This document shows, one piece after another, positions 51,767 through 61,552 of a stretch of DNA of 64,000 nt. The notes under the pieces were generated by a model. The model searched no databases. It was not told where the DNA came from and worked only from the letters and a program-made list of their open reading frames with translations. This stretch comes from Butyrivibrio sp. AC2005. GTDB taxonomy: Bacteria; Bacillota; Clostridia; Lachnospirales; Lachnospiraceae. The stretch is from NCBI RefSeq assembly GCF_000424145.1, contig NZ_AUJI01000030.1, positions 1-64,000 on the forward strand, given 5' to 3'. The position numbers were made by a program, and so were the translations under genes. How positions within the stretch are numbered: the first letter of the stretch is position 1; each line of letters opens with the position of its first letter.

Positions 51767-54135
51767 CTTCCAATAGAACTTGTCACCTCAACAGGAATCT
51801 CTTTATTGATTGTATCACTGCCATCAGTAGCTGTGATAGTCAATTTTTCACTATTACCGACACGGATTACAGCCAGTGCTCTGCCATAATATGTCTTGTA
51901 AGATCCAGACAGGAAATTTTCCTCAGTACATGGATTGGCACTTCCAAAGCCCAGAAGCTCACCGCCTACAACGGATACGGATAAGCACCTGTCGTCATTG
52001 CACTCCACGATACCGTTTTGATCCTCAATATTTATGTCTATGTAGGCAATCTCTCCGGGACGATATTGTGTCTTCTCCGGCTTTATCACTACTGCTGCTG
52101 TGCCTGCGGATTTCATGCTGCTTCTGGATAATTCTTTTCCTGCTGCATCATAGGCTACAGCTTCGATTACACCGGGCACATACCTGGTCTTAAAAAGAGT
52201 CTGGTACCCTTTTATCTTTTTTCGTCCTGCTGATTTGCCGTTGATAAAGAGTTCAACGCTGTCAGCTTTTGCAAAAACATCGATCTGAGCTTTGTTACCT
52301 TCACACCCTTTCCATGACCAACTCTCAAGTGCGTTTGTCCCTCTCCACACAGAGCGTGTTACCCTCACACCCGGATGATTCACCGGCCTTACGCCTATCA
52401 CAGGTTTGTTTGTGATATCCCACACAACCCTCGCAAGTCCAAGAGAAGCATCGGGGTTACCGAGAATATCAATGACCCCTGACCCGGCTAAAAGCCATGG
52501 ATACGGCCTGTTAAAGGGCATTCCTCCAGTGTAGCTAAAGGCACCAATTCCGGCTTCTCCCAGATAATCCCATGCTGTCCACATAAAATCGCCTATTAGA
52601 TAAGGATATTTTTTTACCATATCCCAGTTCTTTCCTATCTCATAAGGAAATGTCTCACTGCCTACAATGACGCGGTCGGGATGCTTATCGCCTTCCATTG
52701 GATATCTGCCGTTTGCATAGTTGTAACCTGCTATATCCAGCGCATCCATGATGGGAGAAGTTATCCTGTCGACTTTATCCGAATTACCTGCCTTATTCAT
52801 TCCGGGTCCGATGAAAGCAGCCATGGTATTAAATAGAAGGCTGGCGTTTTTGGGCTCCCCTTCGTCTCTGTCCTGTGCCTGCTGCTCCTTATCAACATTG
52901 TCATACTGGCCATTTCCCTTGGCATAATTTCCCATGATCATCATGTTCATTCCGCCTGTAACAGCTCTGGTATCATCGATGGACTTTACGAAAGATATCA
53001 TCTTCTTTCCCATTTCCACGCCTTCGCTTTTACCCGGCTCTGATACTTCATTGCCGATGGAGTACATAATGACACTGGGATGGTTATAATCCCTTTCTAC
53101 CATTGCCTTTACGTCATCTTTCCAGCAATCTCTGAAATCACAGCCATAGTCGAAACGGGTCTTTCTGACATACCACATGTCAAAGGATTCATCAATTACA
53201 TACATTCCGTAGTAGTCGCAGGCAGAAAGCATGTCGGTGGAAGCCGGATTGTGGGAAGAGCGGATTGCATTAAATCCCTGCTCTTTCAGAATTCTCACTC
53301 TTCTCCATTCGCTCTCTGCAAAGCCGGCTGCGCCGAGTATTCCATTGTCATGATGAACGCACCCTCCTCTTAAGAGCGTCTCTTTTCCATTTATAAAAAG
53401 ACCTTTATTACTCCAGGCAATCTTTCTGATGCCAAACTTTTCATTGGCTTCATCCACAACCTGGTCTCCATGCTTAAGCATCACATGAGTTTCGTAAAGA
53501 TTTGGTGAATCTTCTGACCAGAGAAGTGCATCCTTAAGCTCAATCTCTGCATCTTTCCCTGAAGAAGTTGCTATCACCTTACCATCCTTAAGAATCTCAA
53601 TATCGATATCTTCGCCATCAGCGGCAGTTACGACTCTTATCCTTGCAGGATTTATACCAATAGTCGAGACTTTAACTCCCTGAAAATGAATGTGCTCTTT
53701 GTTTCCCGCAAGAAGATATACAGGTCTGTAGATTCCGCCTCCCGAATACCACCTCGAATTAGGGAGCTTTGAATTATCCACCCGTACCCTGATCACATTT
53801 TTCTCTCCATATTTAAGACTCTCATCAAGGGAAAAAAGAAACTGTGTATATCCATAGCGGTGCTCACCGAGCTCAGTTCCATTAAGAATAACACTACAAT
53901 TTCTGTAGACACCTTCGAATAGGATCTCCACATGTTTGCTGCTCCACTCAGCAGGAACATCAAAAACCTTCTCATATTCATAGATGTTTCCTACAAAGTA
54001 TCCTTGTCCCCCGCCGCCTGCAGAATCCGGGCGCCTTCCATCCAATAGCTGTGCGTCATGCGGGAGGGTAAGATTTTCAATCTCTTTTTTATCAGTCTTA
54101 AAATGCCAGTTATCAGTAAAACTAATCTTTTTCAT
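51763..54135 (-). CDS. GH2 glycoside hydrolase
   Basis: 790 residues. N-terminal jelly roll (WHFKTDKKEIENLTLPHDAQL), immunoglobulin-like domain, then a TIM barrel with acid/base Glu363 (SIGNEVSEPG) and nucleophile Glu494 (VGSETFPYE). Two beta domains close the protein (DUF4982-like and Ig-like, about 580-790). Most likely a beta-galactosidase or beta-glucuronidase-like enzyme; the sugar cannot be set. Cytoplasmic, no signal. It is the last gene of the four-gene operon with GH3, phosphotriesterase-like and transporter genes. Confidence 0.93.
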   Translation of the reverse strand: MKKISFTDNWHFKTDKKEIENLTLPHDAQLLDGRRPDSAGGGGQGYFVGNIYEYEKVFDVPAEWSSKHVEILFEGVYRNCSVILNGTELGEHRYGYTQFLFSLDESLKYGEKNVIRVRVDNSKLPNSRWYSGGGIYRPVYLLAGNKEHIHFQGVKVSTIGINPARIRVVTAADGEDIDIEILKDGKVIATSSGKDAEIELKDALLWSEDSPNLYETHVMLKHGDQVVDEANEKFGIRKIAWSNKGLFINGKETLLRGGCVHHDNGILGAAGFAESEWRRVRILKEQGFNAIRSSHNPASTDMLSACDYYGMYVIDESFDMWYVRKTRFDYGCDFRDCWKDDVKAMVERDYNHPSVIMYSIGNEVSEPGKSEGVEMGKKMISFVKSIDDTRAVTGGMNMMIMGNYAKGNGQYDNVDKEQQAQDRDEGEPKNASLLFNTMAAFIGPGMNKAGNSDKVDRITSPIMDALDIAGYNYANGRYPMEGDKHPDRVIVGSETFPYEIGKNWDMVKKYPYLIGDFMWTAWDYLGEAGIGAFSYTGGMPFNRPYPWLLAGSGVIDILGNPDASLGLARVVWDITNKPVIGVRPVNHPGVRVTRSVWRGTNALESWSWKGCEGNKAQIDVFAKADSVELFINGKSAGRKKIKGYQTLFKTRYVPGVIEAVAYDAAGKELSRSSMKSAGTAAVVIKPEKTQYRPGEIAYIDINIEDQNGIVECNDDRCLSVSVVGGELLGFGSANPCTEENFLSGSYKTYYGRALAVIRVGNSEKLTITATDGSDTINKEIPVEVTSSIGS

Positions 54136-54146
54136 GCAAGTTCCTC

Positions 54147-55478
54147 TCAGCCTAAATTCTGCTCCTTTTCAAGGTCCGGAAGCATATCATCAACCTTATA
54201 GAAAACCATAAGGGCCGCAACGATTGCGAATGAAATGGCAGGAATAATACCTATAAGAAATTTAATCATAAAGATTGCCGAATCAGGCTGAACGCTTAGC
54301 GTTCCATCATAGTGTCCAAGCTGCAGGAGCCAGCCTACCATTCCGAGTCCCAATGCTCCGCCGACTTTGCCCAGGAATCCCTTTATGGCACCGATGGTTC
54401 CATCCATTCTTTTACCACTGATGTGCGCATTGTATGTTCCGCAATCAAGCATCATGAGGTCTGTAAGATATGTGATTGGAAGCGCGGCAATACCTCCAAG
54501 GATTCCGCCTATCAATATAAGCGTATAATTGTGTCCGAAGAAAAACCAGATAAGTCCTGCCATGATATATGCGATACAGCCAATCTGCACCAGTCTTCCC
54601 TTTGACATCTTCTTCATCAGCGCAGGGAATATAACAAGAAGAGGAAGTGTAAGTACTGCAAGTCCGCTGAAAGCGCTCATCTTCTTTACATCACCGAGAA
54701 CCCATGTGAAATAATATGTGTTGATTCCCATTCCTGAAACAAGCATATAGCAGAAGTACATAAAGCCAACAATCCATACATAAGGATTTCTCTTAAGAAC
54801 CTGCAGAACATCCGAAAACTTTACTTCTTCATGATCAGAAGCATCCTTTACCTCGACTGTCTCTTTTACGAAGAAGAATCTCATAATACCGATAAAGGCC
54901 ATAGGGAGTGAAATAAGCAGCATAAGTTTACTCCATCCCTGTGGAGAGGTTGCTATATTGGCCATAAGGATCGGGAACAGCATATTGATAAAGATCGATG
55001 CTCCCATGATAACAATACCGCCGAAGCTTGCGAGTTTAACTCTCTGTTCGTTTGTTCCAAAAGCTCTTATCATATATGGATTCTGAGCTGCGGAAAGAAG
55101 TGTTGTACATACACTGTTGATCACAATTCTGCAGACAAGTATCCAGATGGCCTTCACGGCAAGTGAGGAAGATGCAGGTGTGGAGAACATCAGAAATGTT
55201 ACGAGCCACTCTGCTACGATCGCCCATTCGTAAGGGCGCCCTTTTCCACATCTTGTGTTTGTTTTATCTACAATATATCCGGCAAAAAGATCTGTGATCG
55301 CATCTACGATACTGCTGGCAGCAAGGAGTGTTCCCACTAGTGCCGGCGGCATACCAAGTGCATCCGTAGCATAAATACTGACAAAGCTTACAATAATAAA
55401 GTTGATGGCGGCAGAAGCTCCCCTGCTCTGCCATGCCCAGAATTTTCCAATACCTATTTTGTCTTTTTTGTTTTCCAT
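54147..55478 (-). CDS. GPH-family glycoside/cation symporter
   Basis: 443 residues with 12 predicted helices of the glycoside-pentoside-hexuronide (MelB-like) type: an early DALGMPPALVGTLLAASSIVDAITD and the loop NTRCGKGRPYEW. It should bring a glycoside or glycoside-derived acid into the cell with Na+ or H+. It lies 38 bp after the phosphotriesterase-like gene and just before GH2. Supplies substrates for the cytoplasmic GH2 and GH3 enzymes. Confidence 0.93.
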   Translation of the reverse strand: MENKKDKIGIGKFWAWQSRGASAAINFIIVSFVSIYATDALGMPPALVGTLLAASSIVDAITDLFAGYIVDKTNTRCGKGRPYEWAIVAEWLVTFLMFSTPASSSLAVKAIWILVCRIVINSVCTTLLSAAQNPYMIRAFGTNEQRVKLASFGGIVIMGASIFINMLFPILMANIATSPQGWSKLMLLISLPMAFIGIMRFFFVKETVEVKDASDHEEVKFSDVLQVLKRNPYVWIVGFMYFCYMLVSGMGINTYYFTWVLGDVKKMSAFSGLAVLTLPLLVIFPALMKKMSKGRLVQIGCIAYIMAGLIWFFFGHNYTLILIGGILGGIAALPITYLTDLMMLDCGTYNAHISGKRMDGTIGAIKGFLGKVGGALGLGMVGWLLQLGHYDGTLSVQPDSAIFMIKFLIGIIPAISFAIVAALMVFYKVDDMLPDLEKEQNLG

Positions 55479-55516
55479 ATTACACCTCTCTTATTTGTCT
55501 TACTAAAACATGTTCT

Positions 55517-56617
55517 TTATCTTGAAAGAATCCGAGCCGGGTTATCAATGGTGATCTTAGGTATCACGTTCTCATAACCCAGCTGTTTAAGTACCGGAAT
55601 CGCAAATTCCATAAATCTGCTGCAGCCGTATCCTCCATAGGTCCTGCCCATTATTCTGCTGGAAAAGTCATGACCAATGGTAATCTTGTCTTCGTATCCA
55701 AGATCAACCAGATTTATAAGTGCCTTCAGCCTCTCGAAATCATCTGTAGCAAAGAAACTACTGTTTTGTATGGGCATTCCCCAGGTATCAAGGCCGATAG
55801 TAACTCCCATTGAAAGCAGCTCTTTCTGTGTATCAAGGCTTATGTTTCTGCCTGTAGTCGGATTTTTGAGATATTCCTCAACCGGAATGTGAGCCACAAG
55901 TCTGTTGTCCATATGGCAGATATGCACTTTGTCAGGCTCTGCTCCAGCATCTATCGCAGCCTGTGCTGCAAATACGACATCCTCAGTTCGTATCATAGGA
56001 TCTGTATGGATGTGGACCGACAGCCCTGTTTCCCCTGACAGCCTTCCACAAGCCCGTATTGGAAGAATTTCTTCTTCCGAAAGCTTACCATCCTGCTCAT
56101 AGGTTGCTATAGCAGCTTTTAAAATTCCCGGGCGTACAGTGGTTCCATCTATTCCTTCTTCAACTTCCTTTTTAAAGGTTTCATAGTAGAATTCCTCATC
56201 CTTAACTATGAGCTGTGGCGGCCTTGAAGTTTTGGTATAAACACCTGTTGCACATACAATGTTTATACCTGTCTTCTCTGAAAGTTCTTTTATCCTGTCT
56301 ATATCTCCCCTGACACCTATGGGGGAACAGTCAACAATGGACTTTCCTCCGCAGGCAGTGAAGAAAGAGAACTCCTTGATCAGGTAATCAAGATCATTCA
56401 TTTGCGCGCACTCTTCATTGAGAAGATAAACGCCGCTTTTTAAAAACGGGTAGTTTTCAGGTTTAAATTCAAGGAGTTGTTCAGGGACACCCTGAAACAT
56501 ATTTCTCATGTACTTTCCTGCTATCCTTAGGTCATACAGGGTATGTTCATGCAGTGATGTAAATCCCAGTTCGTCTGCATTTATCTCTCCGCAGACTGTA
56601 GTTATTTTCTTACTCAT
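55517..56617 (-). CDS. Phosphotriesterase-family hydrolase (lactonase-like)
   Basis: 366 residues. Metal ligands appear as LHEHTLYD (HxH), the bridging Lys in RPGILKAAIAT, VHIHTDP, ICHMDNR and the final Asp in TIGHDFSSR: a complete PTE set. In bacteria such enzymes are mostly lactonases or carbohydrate esterases. Placement between a GH3 gene (8-bp overlap) and a glycoside symporter suggests a sugar lactone or an ester of an imported glycoside as its substrate. That is inference. Confidence 0.87.
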   Translation of the reverse strand: MSKKITTVCGEINADELGFTSLHEHTLYDLRIAGKYMRNMFQGVPEQLLEFKPENYPFLKSGVYLLNEECAQMNDLDYLIKEFSFFTACGGKSIVDCSPIGVRGDIDRIKELSEKTGINIVCATGVYTKTSRPPQLIVKDEEFYYETFKKEVEEGIDGTTVRPGILKAAIATYEQDGKLSEEEILPIRACGRLSGETGLSVHIHTDPMIRTEDVVFAAQAAIDAGAEPDKVHICHMDNRLVAHIPVEEYLKNPTTGRNISLDTQKELLSMGVTIGLDTWGMPIQNSSFFATDDFERLKALINLVDLGYEDKITIGHDFSSRIMGRTYGGYGCSRFMEFAIPVLKQLGYENVIPKITIDNPARILSR

Positions 56618-59219
56618 TGCTGGTCTCCTTATCTGTAATCATTGACTGCTCTCTGTACAATACAAGCTCTATTACACGTTTTGCCGAGGTTTGAAGATAG
56701 GCCCTGTTTAGCTTCCCGAACTTCACATCGCTTAATATTGCATCCACATCTTCCTGGGATCCCGGCATTATGAGATCATTTCCTGCTTTTATGCAAAGAG
56801 CGGGATCTGAAAAACCATATTTGCTGTCCATCGCGGGATTCATGTCTCCTCCGCCTGTCGTACCCCAGTCTGTCATTACAACGCCCTTAAACTTCCACTC
56901 ATCTCTGAGCACAGAAGTCAAAAGCTCATAGGAATTGGCAGTATGGAGGCCATTCAAAAGATTGTATGAAGTCATGAGTGACAAGGGCTGCGCATCTTCT
57001 ACGGCTATCTCAAATCCTCTTAAATAGATTTCCCTGATGGTCCTCTCAGTAGCATGGGAATTATTGTGTGACCTGTTATCCTCCAGATTATTCAGGGCAA
57101 AATGCTTGATACATGCACCGCACCCCTTGTGCTTTTGAACTCCTGTGATGGTGGCAGATGCGCATTTACCTGACAAAAAAGGATCTTCTGAGTAATATTC
57201 AAAATTTCTTCCACATAGGGGATTTCTTTGAATATTCATTCCCGGAGCGAGCCACAACGTTACTCCAAACTCTTCCATTTCTTCGCCTACAATGTCGCCG
57301 GCATGGCTGATAAGTTCCATGTCCCAGGTCTGAGCAAGAGCGGTTGCTATCGGTATTGCTGTGCAGTACTGATAATAATCGATTGCGCCATCAGGTCTTG
57401 CAGGTACCGGCATACCAAGGAGCTGCTCAATTCCTCCCATGGCCGATTCCCCAAGTCCCGGGATTACATTTCCCTCACTGTCGGCAACGAATGTCTTGGA
57501 AAGTCTAAGCCCCGCAGGTCCGTCTGCAAGAACCAGGTTGGTGATACCTCTTGTATTTATAAGTTCTGAAGTAGTATCACCTGCTGCACCGGGACAGGCT
57601 GTAGAAGCGGCGCCGATAACTGATGTACTGCCAAATCCGCCTCTTGCTGTGCCGACACACAAGAGCGCCAGCTCCTCATTACTCAGCTGCGACACAATAT
57701 CATCAACCGCTGCGCTTTTCGATAAAACATCCTGCAATGTAACAGTATTTTTTTGGTTTGTAGTCAGCAGCATGGGTTCATCAGAGTAGCTGACTGTCTG
57801 AGTATTGATAGCCTCCGGATCTACCTTGATCCTTAGAGCTTTCTCGTATTCTTTTGTCTCATCCGAATACGTGTAGAAATTAGCTCTGTCTGCCTTAGCC
57901 TCATCAATTTCACAATCGGGTAAAAGACATTTCTTAAGCTTTTTGGTAACTACATCACTTTCAAGAACCAATACAGCTTCTATCCGGCTGCTTCGCGAGT
58001 GCTTACCAACTCTTACTGTGTATTCGCCCTTTTCAAGGATCCATGATGATGTTTTCTCATCATAGGAAGCTAGGTCAGTCAAAGCTATTCTGATGGTGAC
58101 TGTAGTGCTTTCACCGGGCTTAATATCACCGGTTTTGGCGAACCCTGCAAGGACCTGATAAGGTTTTTGCACCTTACCGGCAGGCTGTGAAACATAAACC
58201 TGGACAGTCTCTTTTCCTGTATATCTGTCACCGATATTTGTAACGGTGACCTTTAGCTTCAAGCTGCAGCCATCAGCAGTAACTGAATCAGTGTTTATCT
58301 TAAAATCACTATAGGAAAGACCATATCCGAAGGGATAAGCCGGTGTTACTCCGAAGCTGTCAAACCATCTGTAGCCAACAAATATTCCTTCGCTGTAGTA
58401 CTCATCAGCAACATCGCCGTTCCTATGGCCAAAGGTATCTGCACACGGATAATCCAAATACTTCTGAGCCCATGTTGCTGCAAGTCTCCCGCTTGGATTA
58501 ACCTTACCTGTCAGAATGTCTGTAAGTGCCGCTCCGCTTATGTTTCCGAGCTGGCTCATAAGTAAAACCGCGCCGACTTTGTCGTTATTTCTGAAAAATT
58601 CAGTGTCAATAACTCCACCTACGTTGAGCACAACGACCACTTTTTCAAACTTTTTGCAAAGAATCTCTAAATTGGACTTTTCACCCTCGCTTAATTCATA
58701 GTCGCCGCCTATTACCCGTCTGTCTGATCCCTCACCCGAAGTACGTGCAATAATGTAAAGCGCTAAGCTCTTATCCAGTCCTTTCAAATCATCCTCAATT
58801 ATGGTGGGAACATCCGGATCCCTGTATGGGTTTTCAAGCGCGTATAATACTCCAGCCTGTCCTTTTCTTGTGAGCTCTGCTACAAAGCACTGCATGTATG
58901 AATTCATATGTTCACTGCAAAGTGCATCGTATCGGTTCAGCCAGGGATCAGTTCCGATGAGGAATCCTCCGTCCTTTAATCCCTGCTCCACATTACAGAC
59001 AGATCTTGAATTTACATCTCCGGATCCTGTTCCGCCCTTAACGGTATGCCTTACTCCACTTCCAAATACTGCTATAGGATATTTAGGAACGGTAAGTGGA
59101 AGTACTCCGTCGTTTTTCAAAAGAACCATGCCCTGAGTCGCAATACCTCTGGAACGGGCCATATTTCTCTTTTCCCTCTGACTTTCTTCTTTCACTTTTG
59201 AGGCATATATCTTTGCCAT
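56610..59219 (-). CDS. GH3 beta-glycosidase with swapped domain order
   Basis: 869 residues. The usual C-terminal alpha/beta domain comes first (GMVLLKNDGVLPLTVPKYPI, VVLNVGGVIDT), then a fibronectin III-like domain (VQVYVSQPAGKVQKPYQVLAGF), and the catalytic barrel last (LADGPAGLRL; KHFALNNLEDNRSHNN; nucleophile Asp784 in VVMTDWG). This order is known from Butyrivibrio fibrisolvens and some Ruminococcus beta-glucosidases. No signal peptide. First gene of the operon; the AraC gene is divergent. Confidence 0.93.
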   Translation of the reverse strand: MAKIYASKVKEESQREKRNMARSRGIATQGMVLLKNDGVLPLTVPKYPIAVFGSGVRHTVKGGTGSGDVNSRSVCNVEQGLKDGGFLIGTDPWLNRYDALCSEHMNSYMQCFVAELTRKGQAGVLYALENPYRDPDVPTIIEDDLKGLDKSLALYIIARTSGEGSDRRVIGGDYELSEGEKSNLEILCKKFEKVVVVLNVGGVIDTEFFRNNDKVGAVLLMSQLGNISGAALTDILTGKVNPSGRLAATWAQKYLDYPCADTFGHRNGDVADEYYSEGIFVGYRWFDSFGVTPAYPFGYGLSYSDFKINTDSVTADGCSLKLKVTVTNIGDRYTGKETVQVYVSQPAGKVQKPYQVLAGFAKTGDIKPGESTTVTIRIALTDLASYDEKTSSWILEKGEYTVRVGKHSRSSRIEAVLVLESDVVTKKLKKCLLPDCEIDEAKADRANFYTYSDETKEYEKALRIKVDPEAINTQTVSYSDEPMLLTTNQKNTVTLQDVLSKSAAVDDIVSQLSNEELALLCVGTARGGFGSTSVIGAASTACPGAAGDTTSELINTRGITNLVLADGPAGLRLSKTFVADSEGNVIPGLGESAMGGIEQLLGMPVPARPDGAIDYYQYCTAIPIATALAQTWDMELISHAGDIVGEEMEEFGVTLWLAPGMNIQRNPLCGRNFEYYSEDPFLSGKCASATITGVQKHKGCGACIKHFALNNLEDNRSHNNSHATERTIREIYLRGFEIAVEDAQPLSLMTSYNLLNGLHTANSYELLTSVLRDEWKFKGVVMTDWGTTGGGDMNPAMDSKYGFSDPALCIKAGNDLIMPGSQEDVDAILSDVKFGKLNRAYLQTSAKRVIELVLYREQSMITDKETSNE

Positions 59220-59313
59220 AAGCTTCTCCCTTCATTTATTCAATTAACCGTAGTTGCACAATTTCCCTTTATCTTCTATACTCATGATAAACATTCGTAA
59301 CTGTTATATAAAT

Positions 59314-59325
59314 GTCAATTATGAC
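59314..59325. promoter_or_regulatory. Palindrome in the GH3/AraC divergent promoter region
   Basis: GTCAATTATGAC is a 12-bp palindrome in the 154-bp gap. It lies between TGTTATATAAAT (59302-59313) and ATTTATAACA (from 59338), which are partly complementary. Suited to the AraC regulator or to divergent promoters, but no -10/-35 boxes can be fixed with confidence. Confidence 0.4.
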
Positions 59326-59373
59326 GTATATCGAGCTTATTTATAACATATACGCATATAATTGGAGGTTTCT

Positions 59374-60471
59374 ATGTTCAACTGTGCAACCATATCTGTT
59401 TCAGAAAGAGACATTGCGAAAGCCAACAGCTTCATATATCCTGATATGAATCTTTCCAAGGGAGTCGTGCCTGACCAGTATCAGCTTAGAGAACCATACA
59501 GGCTGATCTTTACCACACAAAATATTGACGGTGAGGATGGATTCTTTTCAAACTGCTTTGTATCACCCAGGGGAACACTCTACTCATCTCTGGCTGTCGA
59601 AGAGTTTGCCGCTTACAAAAAAGCACTCAGGCTTCATAGCCATAATTTTTACGAGCTTATGTTTGTTTTAGATGGACAGATATTTGTAAATGTGGAAAAC
59701 GAAAGACATTTGTACAAGAAAGGGAGCTGCTGCATATTAAATACGAACATCATGCATTCGGAAGAATACGACTCCAATTATTCCATTGTGTTTCTTCAGA
59801 TTTCACCTGCATTGATGCAGTCCCTGTACAGTGATATGGAACTTAATTATTTTGACATAGAAAAAAAGCCTGTCGAATCTGACATGTACGAGTTTCTACA
59901 AGAAAACCTGTCAGTTGGCAGTGTCTCAAAAGACTATGTGGATTTTATTCCTGAAAAAAATGTTGATCTGCTGGAACGAACTGTTCATGGCTATTTTGAC
60001 CAGATTACATCAAGGACCTTAAGCCCATGTCTTGGCTCCTCGGTCAAGATCAAAGGTCTGATACTTGATCTTTTTTATTATCTGTTGGAACCGGAAAACT
60101 TCAGCACAACTCCGCTACAGATTGGAACTGATGCAGAGTCTGCACTGTTTAATGCTATTTTTTTGGCCATGAAGCGGTCCGATGGCAGAATCAGCCGAAG
60201 CCAACTGGCTGAGAAAATGAGCTATTCCGGCTCTTATCTGAACGAGATATGCAAGAAATACTCTGGGCTATCGCTTTTCGAGTATGGAATGACCTTCACC
60301 ATGAAAAAGGCAGCGGATATGCTTGCTACTACTGATCTTAACGTTGACGAAATTGGTACTCTGCTTGGTTTTTCCAATCATACACACTTTTATAAATTGT
60401 TCAAAGAAAGATATGATGTAACCCCTGCGAAATACAGGAGGGCTAAGAAACTGGCGTCCTCTTTCGGCTAA
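59374..60471 (+). CDS. AraC-family regulator of the GH2/GH3 operon
   Basis: 365 residues from the ATG at 59374 (GGAGG, 6 bases). The N-terminal part is a cupin-like sensor (HSHNFYELMFVLDGQIFVNV). The C-terminal double HTH contains SQLAEKMSYSGSYLNEICKKYSGLS and VDEIGTLLGFSNHTHFYKLFKERYDVTPAKYRR. It is divergent from the GH3 gene with a shared intergenic region, and so most likely the activator of that operon in response to an imported sugar. Confidence 0.94.
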   Translation: MFNCATISVSERDIAKANSFIYPDMNLSKGVVPDQYQLREPYRLIFTTQNIDGEDGFFSNCFVSPRGTLYSSLAVEEFAAYKKALRLHSHNFYELMFVLDGQIFVNVENERHLYKKGSCCILNTNIMHSEEYDSNYSIVFLQISPALMQSLYSDMELNYFDIEKKPVESDMYEFLQENLSVGSVSKDYVDFIPEKNVDLLERTVHGYFDQITSRTLSPCLGSSVKIKGLILDLFYYLLEPENFSTTPLQIGTDAESALFNAIFLAMKRSDGRISRSQLAEKMSYSGSYLNEICKKYSGLSLFEYGMTFTMKKAADMLATTDLNVDEIGTLLGFSNHTHFYKLFKERYDVTPAKYRRAKKLASSFG

Positions 60472-60477
60472 CTCAAG

Positions 60478-60843
60478 CTAAAACCCCCTCCTTTTTCGTT
60501 CAAATAGTTTATCTCCCAATCTGCTGAGCACCATAATGGCACCCACCAACAACACTGATTCAATGATGATTGCTATCCATGGCGCTCCCATAAATCCTGT
60601 TATCACGTATCCGATGGCACATATGCTCGCAACCAGTGTCGCATAGGGAAGCTGTGTCTCCACGTGTCTGATATGCTTACAAGCCGCTCCGGTGGATGCA
60701 AGTATAGTTGTATCGGATATCGGTGAGCAATGGTCTCCGTATACGGCTCCGGCAAGTGTTGCTCCAAGTTCATCAGTTTTCTTGGTATTTATAAGATGCC
60801 CGCCGTGAACGGTAATTGTAACAGACCACATATTTTGAATCAA
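60478..60843 (-). pseudogene. nhaC: 3' fragment of a NhaC-type Na+/H+ antiporter gene
   Basis: The frame contains ELGATLAGAVYGDHCSPISD then TTILASTGA, a hallmark of NhaC carriers, and two closing membrane helices. Only the last 100 or so of about 450-500 residues remain; the first residues of the frame (MIQNMWSVTITVHGGHL) are unrelated. A terminator hairpin of the next gene abuts its 5' end, so it has no promoter. Confidence 0.8.
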
Positions 60844-60886
60844 AAACTTCCCCCCATAACGCTAATTTTATAAAGTTATGGGGGAA
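60840..60886 (-). terminator. Terminator of the DUF4256 gene
   Basis: On the minus strand CTTCCCCCATAAC pairs with GTTATGGGGGGAAG (one bulge) and runs directly into TTTTTG. It follows the DUF4256 stop by about 95 bp. It also marks the left edge of that gene's segment against the NhaC fragment. Confidence 0.75.
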
Positions 60887-60979
60887 GTCGATTTTGAATT
60901 CATGTAATTTTATGCAGCTCACGCTCGGTTTGTGAAATTGCTAACGGTCGTTTTAAACTGAAATATAACTATTTTGAAT

Positions 60980-61501
60980 TTATATAAGCGTATAACCTCT
61001 GAACCCGCGCACGGAATAGTACGAATCCGCCCCGTTATGGAATGTGAAAACCCTTCCGTAACGTCGTTCGCAGAACAATGCACCACCCTTGTCGCGAATA
61101 TCATCCGGCGTAGTGATCCAACTTGACGTTTTCAAATCAAATTCCCCGAGACTTTGCAGTCGGCGATAGAGTTCCTCCGTCATGATCAAAACGCCGATTT
61201 CTTTTGCTTTCCATTCGGCGCTGCCTGACGGCGGGTTTTTAGCACGCCCCTGTAATGCCTTTTCGTCATAGCACAGGCTTCTGCGCCCAGAAGGGGACTC
61301 CTTTGCGCAGTCGCAGAAAATTAGCTTTCCCGTCTTTTCGTCATAGCCGATGGTATCCGGTTCTCCGCCGCTCTCCTCCATCCTTCTCAAAACATCCATG
61401 GAGTCCTGATGCTCAAGCAAACGTTTCTCCACGTCAAGCCAACTCAGTTCCATATGAAGATTCTTATTATCCTGAAACCTCGCTTTTAATATTTCTAACA
61501 T
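60980..61501 (-). CDS. DUF4256 protein
   Basis: 173 residues fitting DUF4256: WLDVEKRLLEHQDSMDVLRRMEESGGEPD, DTIGYDEKTGKLIFCDCAKESPSGRRSLCYDEKAL, and EELYRRLQSLGEFDLKTSSWITTP. The family is widespread in Firmicutes and Bacteroidetes and has no known function. Conserved Cys residues (FCDCAKE) stand out. Base composition is more GC-rich than in the neighbours, which may mean recent acquisition. Confidence 0.85.
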   Translation of the reverse strand: MLEILKARFQDNKNLHMELSWLDVEKRLLEHQDSMDVLRRMEESGGEPDTIGYDEKTGKLIFCDCAKESPSGRRSLCYDEKALQGRAKNPPSGSAEWKAKEIGVLIMTEELYRRLQSLGEFDLKTSSWITTPDDIRDKGGALFCERRYGRVFTFHNGADSYYSVRGFRGYTLI

Positions 61502-61552
61502 AGTTTCCCCCTCCTATCCGCGATTTGTCTTAGTCTATTATCCTACTGGAAG

